Positions 1-8,871 of a stretch of DNA of 64,000 nucleotides are shown piece after piece. A model generated the notes under the pieces. It saw only the letters and a list, made by a program, of their open reading frames with translations, did not search any database and had not been told where the DNA came from. Both the position numbers and the translations under genes were made by a program. The stretch's first letter is position 1; the number at the start of each line of letters is the position of its first letter. This DNA is from Flavihumibacter fluvii. GTDB lineage: Bacteria; Bacteroidota; Bacteroidia; Chitinophagales; Chitinophagaceae. The stretch is from positions 62,001 through 126,000 of the forward strand of contig NZ_CP092333.1 in NCBI RefSeq assembly GCF_018595675.2. The letters run 5' to 3'.

Positions 1-123
1 GCAACCAATATGCGTGCCTGTCAGGTTCAGTAGTTCCCTGATCATATGTACCAGTAGTAAACGGGGCTCCACTTCTAAGGTGTGCTTTTCGCCATTAACA
101 GTTACGGTGATTTCCTTTAGCAT
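1..123 (-). CDS. 2Fe-2S subunit of a CO/xanthine dehydrogenase-type hydroxylase (partial)
   Basis: Only the first 41 codons lie in the window; the gene runs off the left edge. The reading frame begins MLKEITVTVNGEKHTLEVEP and ends at ...LTGTHIGC, where the first ligand cysteine of the plant-type 2Fe-2S cluster is expected in CoxS/XdhC-type small subunits. In this family the subunit passes electrons between the molybdenum centre and FAD. The start at 121-123 is 25 bases after the stop of the FAD-subunit gene on the same strand, so the two are very likely co-transcribed. The large molybdopterin subunit would be expected beyond the left edge. The assignment rests on the short N-terminus plus its neighbour. 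Confidence 0.8.
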   Translation of the reverse strand, partial: MLKEITVTVNGEKHTLEVEPRLLLVHMIRELLNLTGTHIGC

Positions 124-148
124 ATATTTTAATGTTTTTCGGTTTTTG

Positions 149-1021
149 TTAATTGTTACTGGCCCGGTTGGCTGCTTCGTGGATCATGCGCTTCACCAGC
201 ACGGCTACCATGGCACGCTTATATTCTTCAGAGCCACGCAGGTCTGCAGAGGGATTACAGTCTTCCGATGCATATTGGGCAGCTTCAGCAATACTGTGTT
301 CGGTAAGCGGTTTGCCGATAAGTGCTTGTTCGGAACGCACTGCCCGCAATGGTGTCGGGTTCACATTGGTTAATCCGATTCCGGCGGCTTTCACGATGCC
401 ATCGTCGCCAATGGTAATTTGAACAGCAACTCCTGCTGTAGCATAATCGCCAACTTTCCGTTCCAGCTTGTGGTAAGCACTTCCTGTACCGGACGGTGGA
501 ACCGGTATCTGGATCTCGGTGAGGATTTCTCCATGTTGAAGGGCTGTCGTATAAAACCCGAAGAAGAATTCATCAATTGGAATTTCCCGGGTGCCTTCAG
601 CACCTGTTGCAATTACAGTGGCGTTGAGCGCAAGCATTACAGCCGGATGGTCATTGGCTGCATCGCCATGGGCCAGGTTGCCGCCAATGGTGCCACGGTT
701 GCGCACCTGCGGATCGGCAATCAGCTTGGTGACATCTTTAAAAATGGGGAAGCGTTTAATCAGCAGGTCAGCGTGTTCGATTTCTGCTTCCCTGGCGAGT
801 CCGCCGATTTTCATCTTGCCGTTTTCTTCAACAATGTGGGTGAGCCCGGGAATGTTATTAATGTCCACCAACACTTCGGGTGTGGCGAACCTTAATTTCA
901 TCATGGGAATCAGGCTATGACCCCCGGACAGGATCTTTGCCTCATCGCCATACTGGTGTAATAACTGAATTGCTTCTGCTAATGTGCCTGGTGATTCGTA
1001 CTGGAAGGATTGGGGGATCAT
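149..1021 (-). CDS. FAD-binding (medium) subunit of a CO/xanthine dehydrogenase-type molybdenum hydroxylase
   Basis: The protein has 290 residues, the usual length for CoxM/CutM-type subunits. Two FAD-binding stretches of the family are visible: AKILSGGHSLIPMMKLR near residue 28, and VRNRGTIGGNLAHGDAAND near residue 105. The first binds the pyrophosphate and the second the isoalloxazine side. In the complex this subunit carries electrons from the 2Fe-2S subunit to the acceptor. It lies between a small membrane-protein gene 11 bases upstream and the 2Fe-2S subunit gene 25 bases downstream, all on the minus strand. The substrate cannot be told from this subunit; carbon monoxide, purines and aldehydes are all possible for the family. 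Confidence 0.9.
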   Translation of the reverse strand: MIPQSFQYESPGTLAEAIQLLHQYGDEAKILSGGHSLIPMMKLRFATPEVLVDINNIPGLTHIVEENGKMKIGGLAREAEIEHADLLIKRFPIFKDVTKLIADPQVRNRGTIGGNLAHGDAANDHPAVMLALNATVIATGAEGTREIPIDEFFFGFYTTALQHGEILTEIQIPVPPSGTGSAYHKLERKVGDYATAGVAVQITIGDDGIVKAAGIGLTNVNPTPLRAVRSEQALIGKPLTEHSIAEAAQYASEDCNPSADLRGSEEYKRAMVAVLVKRMIHEAANRASNN

Positions 1022-1032
1022 AACTGTTTGAT

Positions 1033-1527
1033 TTATTGCTTGGTCAGAAAATTGTTTGAGCGAAGATTGATGGGCAGGATATGGCTGATTCTTTCAAGCC
1101 AGCGAAACCTTTTCATGTTCATGCCAATGCCCGTAAGTACGATCAGTACACCGGTATAATATAAAACCTGTCCGCCTGCAATGGCCACACTGTAAATGAT
1201 GCAGCAACTGCCTGCAAAGGCAAATGCTAAAGCATACCAGGTCCTTTTATCCTTGAAACTTAGGGCCAGGCTGAGCAAGGTGATAAAACAAAAAAACAAG
1301 GAAATGTATATACTGAGCGGTGAGCTATGGGTTTGGTTAAAAGTTTCATCTCCACCTTTGCCGCAAAGCACGATGGTGCTGGAGAAAGCTAATACACAGA
1401 ATGGACATTTAGGGAGTACTGCCAATAGAATGCCAGCAAGGATTCCTATACTTTTTTTAGGATGCATAGGCGGAGCAGACCCGCCTTTGCAAGGCGAGCA
1501 ATCGTTTACATTTTGAGTGCAGGGCAT
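1033..1527 (-). CDS. Cys-rich four-helix membrane protein, MerC-like in outline
   Basis: Not firmly recognised. From the ATG at 1527 the protein has 164 residues. It opens with a Cys-rich segment (CSPCKGG) followed by four hydrophobic stretches; the first contains LPKCPFC. A small multi-pass protein with Cys pairs at the membrane edge resembles MerC/MerT-type metal-handling proteins, but that is inference. The frame is open to an upstream ATG at 1605; the 1527 start is preferred because the intervening residues look non-native and basic. Its stop is 11 bases before the FAD-subunit start, so it heads this operon. A role in metal or sulfur supply to the hydroxylase is possible but not shown. 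Confidence 0.65.
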   Translation of the reverse strand: MPCTQNVNDCSPCKGGSAPPMHPKKSIGILAGILLAVLPKCPFCVLAFSSTIVLCGKGGDETFNQTHSSPLSIYISLFFCFITLLSLALSFKDKRTWYALAFAFAGSCCIIYSVAIAGGQVLYYTGVLIVLTGIGMNMKRFRWLERISHILPINLRSNNFLTKQ

Positions 1528-2001
1528 CTCAACAAGTTTTATATGGCAATAATCCCGGAGGACTCTTAATTTACGAAAATTCGACCATATAACAAGCAGG
1601 TGCAATCGTTAAAATGGATAGCTTTTACTCATTAAACAATTCCACGCTGATTAAATGATTCAGGCAATTTTTACCTCAGGTGAAACCGTACTAATTGTGT
1701 TCTAAGGATAAAGTTTCAGTGATATATACTGAAAAAATGGTTGAACAATGAATATAAAGTAATCAACCAGTAAATTCAAAATTTGTTGAAGGCGGACAAT
1801 AATTTATTGTATAATTATTTTGGTAATTAGAAACCTGCCTGGTCAATTGCCGATGTATGGTATCCATTCCTAGTTAATGGCTTTTCGGGAGATGATTAAA
1901 GAAGATAATTCTAATATGGGATATTTGTTTTAGGGATATGATATTAATTGTATATTTTGTGGTATTTATTTTAGACTGATTGTAGCCATCGGAAGGATGC
2001 A
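1528..2001. other. Divergent intergenic region, no gene seen
   Basis: This AT-rich stretch of about 470 bases separates the minus-strand hydroxylase operon from the plus-strand methyltransferase. No open frame with protein-like composition, tRNA or strong hairpin was found. It should hold the promoters of both flanking units. No clean TTTG-N19-TAnnTTTG match was found by eye. Confidence 0.5.
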
Positions 2002-2796
2002 ATGAGGCCTAATGTCAATTTTAATTGTAAAACAGTAGCTTCTATGGCATTGCTTGAAAAATTTGAAAAGGATGGTATTTGGCTTTTTAAATACCGCAGT
2101 ACACTTCCAATTATTATTTTAATCATCGGGCTGATTGTCTACCTGCAAACAGCAATTCAGCGCGGTCCTTTAATCATCCAGGGATCGGCATTTGAAAATT
2201 ACTACATGTATTTTTGTCTGGCTGTTAGTTTTTTGGGATTGTTTATCAGGGTTTATACGGTTGGACATACACCGTCCAATACTTCCGGAAGAAATACAGC
2301 TGAACAGGTGGCTGATTCCCTGAACACAACGGGAATGTATTCCATCGTAAGGCATCCCTTGTACCTGGGGAATTTTTTTATGTGGTTTGGTCCGGCATTA
2401 TTAACCGGCCAATTATGGTTTGTGGTATCGTTTTGCTTATTTTATTGGGTGTATTATGAAAGGATCATGTTTGCGGAAGAGCAATTTCTTAGGCGTAAGT
2501 TCGGGACCATATATACGGATTGGGCAAGAAGCAGACCTGCGTTTGTTCCAAACTTTAAAAATTTCGTAAAGCCGAACCTGTCCTTTAGCTGGAAAAAGGT
2601 GTTAAAGAAAGAGAAGAACGGATTATTAGCAGTTTTTTTGGTTTTCTCGCTTTTTGATATTGCCGGGAAGCTGATACAACAAAACACAAACTTCAATTAT
2701 TTTTTAATTGCCGGCTGCGTGCTCACCTTACTCATGTATGTCGTATTGAAGTATCTTAAAATGAATACACTTGTTCTGGAAGAGGCGGGAAGGTAG
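2002..2796 (+). CDS. Membrane methyltransferase of the isoprenylcysteine carboxylmethyltransferase / phospholipid methyltransferase family
   Basis: The protein is 264 residues with about six hydrophobic segments. The family core is present: YSIVRHPLYLGNFFMW near residues 113-128 (the RHPxYxG motif of ICMT/PEMT enzymes), then an E-rich stretch YYERIMFAEEQFL where the cofactor-pocket glutamate lies. Such enzymes transfer methyl from S-adenosylmethionine to membrane-embedded acceptors. In Gram-negative bacteria the acceptor may be a lipid or lipid A phosphate rather than a prenylated protein, so the substrate is open. A second plausible start is the ATG at 2044, which would remove 14 residues ahead of the first helix. 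It appears monocistronic. Confidence 0.75.
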   Translation: MRPNVNFNCKTVASMALLEKFEKDGIWLFKYRSTLPIIILIIGLIVYLQTAIQRGPLIIQGSAFENYYMYFCLAVSFLGLFIRVYTVGHTPSNTSGRNTAEQVADSLNTTGMYSIVRHPLYLGNFFMWFGPALLTGQLWFVVSFCLFYWVYYERIMFAEEQFLRRKFGTIYTDWARSRPAFVPNFKNFVKPNLSFSWKKVLKKEKNGLLAVFLVFSLFDIAGKLIQQNTNFNYFLIAGCVLTLLMYVVLKYLKMNTLVLEEAGR

Positions 2797-2811
2797 TGTA
2801 CTTTGTGTAGG

Positions 2812-2982
2812 ATGCGTCCAAAATTAGTGTTGGCTTCCTGGGCTATGTTTTTGCTGATTTTAGACTTGGGTTCAATTTTTTCCCGAAAAAATGGGGCTAT
2901 ATTTTACATCACAGGATTCCTGGCCTTTTATCTGGGTCCTCCAGTTAATGGGGGCACTATTTTTTTGCCTTTGCTTTGGTAA
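2812..2982 (+). CDS. Possible 56-residue hydrophobic protein
   Basis: Not recognised. A short frame from ATG 2812 to TAA 2982 encodes a largely hydrophobic peptide with two possible membrane spans (AMFLLILDLG and YITGFLAFYLG). It starts 15 bases after the methyltransferase stop. A second short frame begins at 2976 in another phase and runs to 3164, so the stretch could also be the remnant of one longer frameshifted gene. Composition is the only support; this may be non-coding. Confidence 0.25.
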   Translation: MRPKLVLASWAMFLLILDLGSIFSRKNGAIFYITGFLAFYLGPPVNGGTIFLPLLW

Positions 2983-3171
2983 ACCGGATGGCCAGGGGTA
3001 CGGCCATTGGCGGCCTGTATAATAAATCCATTGCGACAGGTAATTTTACCCCAAACTGCGCCTCATCCTATTTCTGGTTACTAAAGGGATCTATGCCCCT
3101 TTCCCAGTTCTATCAGGTCTCATCTTTTTTGGAAATGGACTACCCGGGAAAGAATAGCTGGTAAGTATTAA

Positions 3172-4263
3172 ATGTTGAAACATATGGTAAAACATGTATT
3201 AGTTGGCAAGGCACTTTCTATTTCAGTGATATTCCTGGTCGCTTTTTTTGCTATATGTTGGGCGAGTCCACCTGAATCAATAATTGCCAGGGGCCGCCAA
3301 CCCCAGATCTCGATTGACCAAAGCGGTCATGTGCGGATTGTATTTGGCCGGGCCGACAGTATCTTTTGCCGGGTTTCAAAAGATGCTGGCGAAAGCTTTA
3401 ATCCCCCGCAGTTTGTTGGCTACGTGCCCGGAATGCAACTTGGTATGACCAGGGGTCCTCAACTGGCTAGTTCTGCAGCTTATTCTGTGATTTCTGCAAT
3501 GGATACATCTGGTAATATTCATTGGTTCCAATTAGCACATCATGGCGGAATCTGGACCTATAAAGGCAGGATCAATGATGCCGATGGCTCAGCTCCTGAA
3601 GGCTTAATGGCACTGGAAGCTGATGTGCAGGATAATTTTTATGCAGTATGGCTGGATATCCGTGTTGCGAAAAATAACCAGATCTTTTTTTCTTCATTGC
3701 CTGCAAAATCGGGAAAGTGGACCCCCAACCGGATGATCTACCAGTCACCAGATGGTCATGTTTGCGAATGCTGCAAACCATCTATTGCCGTGAGGGGGCC
3801 TTTGGTTGTACTGATGTACCGGAACTGGTTGAATGGTTCGCGCGACATCTATTTGATCCGTTCCGATAATGGCGGAAAAACATTTGGAAAGGCACAAAAA
3901 TTAGGAAAAGGTACCTGGAAATTAAATGGCTGCCCCATGGATGGAGGTGGCCTTTCTATTGATGCTTACAATAAGGTTCATACAGTTTGGCGGCGCGAAG
4001 GCACTGTTTTTTACAGCATGCCTGGCGATCCCGAAATTATGCTGGAAAAGGGTAAGATCTGCAGTATCTCTAAAGGAAGCCCCGCGGCCGAAAAAACAAT
4101 CATTGCATTTCAGGAAGATGGAATTGTTAAACTCATGGACTTGCAGGCTAAAACCGGTCAAATCGTAGGAAAGGGCAGCTTCCTGAAAACAGCTATTCTC
4201 CCCGGTGGCGAAATCCTTTGTTGCTGGGAACAGGACAAGGAGATAAAATTCCGTAAGCTGTAA
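3172..4263 (+). CDS. Secreted sialidase-like beta-propeller protein
   Basis: The protein is 363 residues, with an N-terminal hydrophobic export signal (about residues 10-30, ending near CWASPPES). The body carries Asp-box-like turns typical of six-bladed sialidase folds: SKDAGESF near residue 67 and SDNGGKTFG near residue 230. The sialidase catalytic Arg triad was not confirmed, so enzymatic sialidase activity is not claimed. A compact Cys cluster (HVCECCKPS, about residues 199-207) is unusual and could bind metal or form disulfides. It has no obvious operon partner. It is likely a periplasmic or surface protein of the exo-alpha-sialidase-like group. Confidence 0.7.
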   Translation: MLKHMVKHVLVGKALSISVIFLVAFFAICWASPPESIIARGRQPQISIDQSGHVRIVFGRADSIFCRVSKDAGESFNPPQFVGYVPGMQLGMTRGPQLASSAAYSVISAMDTSGNIHWFQLAHHGGIWTYKGRINDADGSAPEGLMALEADVQDNFYAVWLDIRVAKNNQIFFSSLPAKSGKWTPNRMIYQSPDGHVCECCKPSIAVRGPLVVLMYRNWLNGSRDIYLIRSDNGGKTFGKAQKLGKGTWKLNGCPMDGGGLSIDAYNKVHTVWRREGTVFYSMPGDPEIMLEKGKICSISKGSPAAEKTIIAFQEDGIVKLMDLQAKTGQIVGKGSFLKTAILPGGEILCCWEQDKEIKFRKL

Positions 4264-4696
4264 ATATTCTTCCCAAAATCTGTTGCTGGCTATTAAATAT
4301 GCTTTGAATTATTGGCCGTATATTCAAGATGAGTTTTCCTTCACCCTGAGAACGCTGAATTGTAAAGTCCGATTCTTTTCAAACGCCCATCTCTTTGTGG
4401 TTTTGGCTGAGCATGCTGGCTAATTATTCCTTTAGTCACCATTGAGTATGCCTGAATATCAACCGTGGTGTATATGAATATTGGTTTGAAAACGCTGACC
4501 GTATTTTGTATTTTCCTGTTAAAGGATTTCCGTCTTGCACTCCATGATTTACTGTTGGCCGAGCCCAAATTGGATGTGCATCAAGACAGTGTCTTTCCTG
4601 CCCTTCTGTACATCAATATCACAAATTCATACGACATGGTGATGAAACAGATTCGGCGTTGTTTTATCATCACTTTACCGGTTAACTTCATAGTAA
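4264..4696. other. Intergenic region before the kinase array, no gene seen
   Basis: This stretch of about 430 bases lies upstream of the first kinase. Short frames exist on both strands (for example 4465-4719 plus and 4581-4880 minus), but they overlap each other or the kinase start and have no protein-like features. The promoter of the co-oriented array presumably lies here; no convincing consensus promoter was located. Confidence 0.4.
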
Positions 4697-7600
4697 ATGA
4701 ATCTAAACGCAGCAATTGAATCGCAAGTACTGGAAGCATATCATGCATATTGGGAAAGTTATATAAAGGGCGATGTAAAAAAGTTGGCATCCCTGCTTGA
4801 TGAGCAGTATTCACAGATCGGGAGCGCCGAAAGTGAGGTGTTTTTGAATAAACAGGATGCGGTCCAATTTGTGGAATCAACCATTTCCCAGGTCGCTCGG
4901 AAAGTTGATATGCGCAACAGGGTAATCAAAATAGAGCCGTTTGATGGCCTCTTGCTGGTGAATGAACAATGTGATTTATATTTTAAAATGGAAGACACAT
5001 GGTCATTCTATGCAAAATTCAGGGCCTCCTCTCTTATGCTGCAAAAGGAAGGTGAGTGGAAAATCATTCACCAGCATTCTTCCATGCCCGACATAAGGAC
5101 AGAAGATGGTGAAAATATTGCCATCGAGAAGATAACCAGTGAAAACCTTGAACTCCGCGACGCCATCAAAAGGCGCACCATAGAGCTGGAACATAAAAAC
5201 CGGGAACTTGAAATTGAGACTTCACTGGAACGTGTTCGCACTGTAGCCATGGGAATGCGTAATGGTGACGCCTTAATGGATATCTGTGAAGTCCTCTTCA
5301 CGGAACTTGATAAACTTGGCTTTATTGGCCTCCGAAATGCAATGATCAATATTTATGATGATGCAAAGGAATCATTTCTTAATTATGATTATTCACCTGT
5401 CCAGGGTAAAACCGTTACACCATTTTCCTATAATATTCATCCCATCATCCAAAGGCAGGTTCTGCAACTCAGAAGCTCAACTGACGCTTTTTCAGAAATT
5501 GTGATGACGGGCAATGAATTGGCTGAGTTCAGGGCAATGCGGATTAATAACGGTGAACCTGATGATCCCAGGTTCGATAATATTACTGCTATCACGTATT
5601 ATTTTTATTCTACTGACACCGGTGCTATTGGATTATCAAGCTTTAGCACGATTACAGAAGAGAATCGAAAAGTGCTGATGCGTTTCCGGAATGTATTCGA
5701 TCTTGCCTACCGACGATACATGGATATCTCCCAGGCAGTTGCCCAGGCAAGGGAAGCACAAATTGAAGCAGCGTTGGAGCGAGTGAGGTCTAGGACAATG
5801 GGCATGCAAAAAAGTGATGAATTAAAAGAAGTAATACAAATCATCTATCAACAACTATCTCATTTAACAATTAATTGTAACCACGCAGGTTTCGTTGTTG
5901 ACTATACACCCGGAGGCGACTGGCATTTTTGGATAGCCGATGAACAGGACATACCTGCAAAAATAACACATCCCTATTTCGAATCTGTTTGGGCAAATCA
6001 ATTTAACGAAGCAAAAGCAACTGGCGCAAACTTGTTTGCAACGTATTTAAACTTTGATGAGAAGAACAAATTTTACCATGAGCTTTTATCCTATGTTCCC
6101 GGGCTGCCGGAATCAACAAAAGACTTTTATTTAAATTGCCCCGGACTTGCAGCATCAACCGTATTGTTAGATACTGTTGGTTTGTATATTGAGAATTTTT
6201 CCGCCATTCCTTATACCGATGAGGAGAATAACATCCTGCTGCGTTTGGGAAAAGTATTTCAACAAACCTATACACGCTTTCTGGATCTTAAAAAAGCTGA
6301 AGCACAGGCAAAAGAAGCACAGATAGAAGCAGCATTAGAAAAAGTTCGTTCAAGAACAATGGCTATGCAGAAAAGTGACGAATTGCTGGATGTCGCCTCC
6401 ATCCTATTCCAACAAGTGAAAGCACTTGGAGTACTTCAATGGAATTGCGGCTTTAATATCTGGGAAATCGGAGACGAAGCATTCATTTATTATCCCGGTA
6501 CACCGGATGGTATCATATCTCAATCTCCCTGCAAAATCCCCCTAACAGAACACCCCGTATTTAAAAGCTTCGATGAATCAAGGAGGCGAGGTGATGAACT
6601 TTTTATCTATGAAAAAGAAGGTGATTTTCAAAGGAGCCATTATCAATACATGCTTTCGCTCCCTGGCGTTGGGGATTTACTTCAAAGCATGCTCGATGCC
6701 GGTTTCGAATTCCCTGCTTTTCAAATTGATCATGTCGCCAATTTTGCCTACGGCAACCTGATCTTTATTACCTACCAGCATTTCCCCGAAATGCATGATG
6801 TTTTCAAACGCTTCGCCAAAGTATTTGAACAAACCTATACCCGCTTTCTCGACCTGCAAAAAGCAGAAGGACAGGCAAGAGAAGCTATTAAACGTGCATC
6901 TGTTGATCGTGTTCGTGCGGAGATCGCTTCAATGCGTACCACCGGTGATTTGGATCGGATTACCCCATTAATTTGGAATGAACTCAACACCCTTGGCGTA
7001 CCATTTATTCGCTGCGGTGTATTTATTATGGACGAGGAGCATCAACAGGTGCATACCTATTTGTCTAATCCGGAAGGAGTAGCCATTGCTGCTTTTCGTC
7101 AGCCATTCAATACCCCGGGGGAAATAGCCGAAGTTGTTAAAAGCTGGCGTAAAAAGGAAATGTATACACAGCATTGGGATGAGGCCAGGTTTATTGAGTT
7201 TACTAGAAACCTCGTGCAGCAGGACGCTATCACGTCCGGCGAAAAATATCTGACGGAAAACCGGCCAACCGATTTGTGTTTGCATTTCCTTCCGTTTTTG
7301 CAGGGCATGTTGTATGTGGGCAATACCGAAACATTAAGTGATGATGCATTGCAATTGGTACAAAATCTCGCCGATGCATTCTCCACGGCCTATGCACGCT
7401 ATGAAGATTTCAATAATCTTGAATTAGCGAATGTTCAAATAGAAAAAACGTTGGTGGATCTGAAACAGACGCAGGCACAGCTGCTGCAATCTGAAAAAAT
7501 GGCTTCATTGGGTGAGCTCACCGCTGGCATCGCGCATGAGATTCAAAACCCGTTAAACTTTGTGAATAATTTTTCTGAAGTGAATAAGGAATTGCTTGTT

Positions 7601-8242
7601 GAAATGAAAGAGGAAATGGGGAAAGGTAATTTTGATGATGCAATTGCGATTGCCAACGATGTCATAGCTAACGAGGAGAAAATAAATCATCATGGCAAAC
7701 GCGCTGATGATATTGTAAAAAGCATGTTGCAACATAGCCGAAGTAGCAGTTCGGCAAAAGAGCCCACCAATATTAATTCGCTGGCTGATGAATATTTAAG
7801 ATTGGCTTATCATGGTTTTCGTGCAAAAGACAAATCTTTCAATGCTGTCATGAAGACAATTTTCGATGAAAGCATTGGAAAGATTAATGTAATTCCGCAG
7901 GATATGGGCAGGCTGATGTTGAATTTAATTAACAACGCATTTTATGCAGTTGCGGAAATGAAAAAACTGGCTGATGATAATTATGAACCAACAGTTTCAG
8001 TCTCCACAAGAAATTTGAATCATAAAATAGAAATCAGGGTTGCTGACAATGGCAAAGGCATTCCTCAAAAAGTATTGGACAAGATATTCCAGCCATTCTT
8101 TACCACCAAACCCACCGGACAGGGGACCGGTCTTGGACTTTCATTGGCATATGATATTGTAAAAACCCATGGTGGTGAAATAAAAGCAGAAACAACGGAA
8201 GGTGAAGGTTCTGAATTTATTATTCAATTACCAATTGTTTAA
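4697..8242 (+). CDS. Cytosolic histidine kinase with NTF2-like domain and four GAF-like repeats
   Basis: The protein is 1181 residues with no signal peptide or membrane span. Residues 1-130 resemble a SnoaL/DUF4440-type NTF2-like fold (AYHAYWESYIKGDVKKL; ending in GEWKIIHQHSS). A helical linker follows, then four tandem modules of about 185 residues. Each opens with the same signature, at residues 178 (ERVRTVAMGMRNGDAL), 361 (ERVRSRTMGMQKSDEL), 548 (EKVRSRTMAMQKSDEL) and 737 (DRVRAEIASMRTTGDL), and has a GAF-like layout. The kinase core begins after a coiled coil: phospho-acceptor His947 in [12 protein letters not shown], an N box in LINNAFYAV, and ATP-lid motifs DNGKGIP and [13 protein letters not shown]. 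It is the first member of a co-oriented array sharing this core. It probably senses a soluble cytosolic ligand; the ligand is unknown. Confidence 0.92.
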   Translation: MNLNAAIESQVLEAYHAYWESYIKGDVKKLASLLDEQYSQIGSAESEVFLNKQDAVQFVESTISQVARKVDMRNRVIKIEPFDGLLLVNEQCDLYFKMEDTWSFYAKFRASSLMLQKEGEWKIIHQHSSMPDIRTEDGENIAIEKITSENLELRDAIKRRTIELEHKNRELEIETSLERVRTVAMGMRNGDALMDICEVLFTELDKLGFIGLRNAMINIYDDAKESFLNYDYSPVQGKTVTPFSYNIHPIIQRQVLQLRSSTDAFSEIVMTGNELAEFRAMRINNGEPDDPRFDNITAITYYFYSTDTGAIGLSSFSTITEENRKVLMRFRNVFDLAYRRYMDISQAVAQAREAQIEAALERVRSRTMGMQKSDELKEVIQIIYQQLSHLTINCNHAGFVVDYTPGGDWHFWIADEQDIPAKITHPYFESVWANQFNEAKATGANLFATYLNFDEKNKFYHELLSYVPGLPESTKDFYLNCPGLAASTVLLDTVGLYIENFSAIPYTDEENNILLRLGKVFQQTYTRFLDLKKAEAQAKEAQIEAALEKVRSRTMAMQKSDELLDVASILFQQVKALGVLQWNCGFNIWEIGDEAFIYYPGTPDGIISQSPCKIPLTEHPVFKSFDESRRRGDELFIYEKEGDFQRSHYQYMLSLPGVGDLLQSMLDAGFEFPAFQIDHVANFAYGNLIFITYQHFPEMHDVFKRFAKVFEQTYTRFLDLQKAEGQAREAIKRASVDRVRAEIASMRTTGDLDRITPLIWNELNTLGVPFIRCGVFIMDEEHQQVHTYLSNPEGVAIAAFRQPFNTPGEIAEVVKSWRKKEMYTQHWDEARFIEFTRNLVQQDAITSGEKYLTENRPTDLCLHFLPFLQGMLYVGNTETLSDDALQLVQNLADAFSTAYARYEDFNNLELANVQIEKTLVDLKQTQAQLLQSEKMASLGELTAGIAHEIQNPLNFVNNFSEVNKELLVEMKEEMGKGNFDDAIAIANDVIANEEKINHHGKRADDIVKSMLQHSRSSSSAKEPTNINSLADEYLRLAYHGFRAKDKSFNAVMKTIFDESIGKINVIPQDMGRLMLNLINNAFYAVAEMKKLADDNYEPTVSVSTRNLNHKIEIRVADNGKGIPQKVLDKIFQPFFTTKPTGQGTGLGLSLAYDIVKTHGGEIKAETTEGEGSEFIIQLPIV
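5228..7420 (+). repeat. Four tandem GAF-like modules inside the kinase gene
   Basis: The module-opening codons lie at 5228, 5777, 6338 and 6905, giving a period of about 550-570 bases. The helical linkers between modules 1-2 and 2-3 are nearly identical (AREAQIEAALERVRSRTM versus AKEAQIEAALEKVRSRTM). The domain interiors have diverged strongly. This pattern fits old duplication of a sensor-plus-linker unit, with the linker kept for signal transmission. Confidence 0.75.
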
Positions 8243-8251
8243 ATTATCCGG

Positions 8252-8851
8252 ATGAATTCTGTAATAAAAATAACCCTGCTTCTTTTCTTCCCAGCTGTAT
8301 TGTTTGCACAGCAACAACAATTGGATCTCCTCCACCAGGCTTTGAAGAATTCTGCGAATGATACTTTTCGTATAGATGCCTATAATAAGTTAGGGATTTT
8401 TTATGATGATATGAACCTGGATATTTCTAAGTATTATAATGAAAATGGAATAATCATTGCTCAACGGCTGAATGTAAAATTGAATGAAGCCGATATGTTG
8501 ATGAATCTTAATTTCCCGTTAATGAAAATGGGCAATTACCCATGGGTTGACACCTATGTGCCTGAGGTGACGGTGAATTCAATCCTCGTTGCTGCGCCTG
8601 GAAACAATAAAATTAGTCATTCACGTTCTGTATTGATTTGCATTTATGACAATGGGGCGGGTATTACTGAAAAAATAAATGGCAAGATATTTCTGCCATT
8701 CTTCACTACAAAGCCTGCTGGCCAGGGAACCGGTTTAGGGTTGTCGTTGAGTTATGATATTATTTCAAAAGGATATGGCGGGCAATTGGAAGCAAGTGAA
8801 TCGCTGGACGGCGGATCTGTTTTTACCATAGTATTACCTATGACTTTGTAA
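8252..8851 (+). pseudogene. Internally deleted TPR-histidine kinase (lacks the phospho-acceptor and N-box regions)
   Basis: The frame encodes 199 residues. It begins like a periplasmic TPR kinase: a signal peptide ending at AVLFAQQQQ, then a TPR-like helix pair to about LMKMGNY near residue 97. It then jumps directly to the last third of a kinase ATPase domain: YVPEVTVNS, DNGAGI and [13 protein letters not shown]. The rest of the TPR array, the membrane span, the His-containing helix and the N box are all missing, yet the frame is intact across the junction near 8540-8560. The intact gene directly downstream (8872-10821) has the full layout. The simplest reading is an in-frame deletion of about 1.3 kb in a former paralogue. 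It should not bind ATP normally or phosphorylate itself. A retained regulatory role is conceivable but unsupported. Confidence 0.75.
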
Positions 8852-8871
8852 GAAATTTAAACCGTTTTGAT

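Noticed and set aside
4465-4719. An 84-codon plus-strand frame before the first kinase
   Set aside because: It overlaps the kinase start in another frame, competes with minus-strand frames over the same bases, and has no recognisable features.
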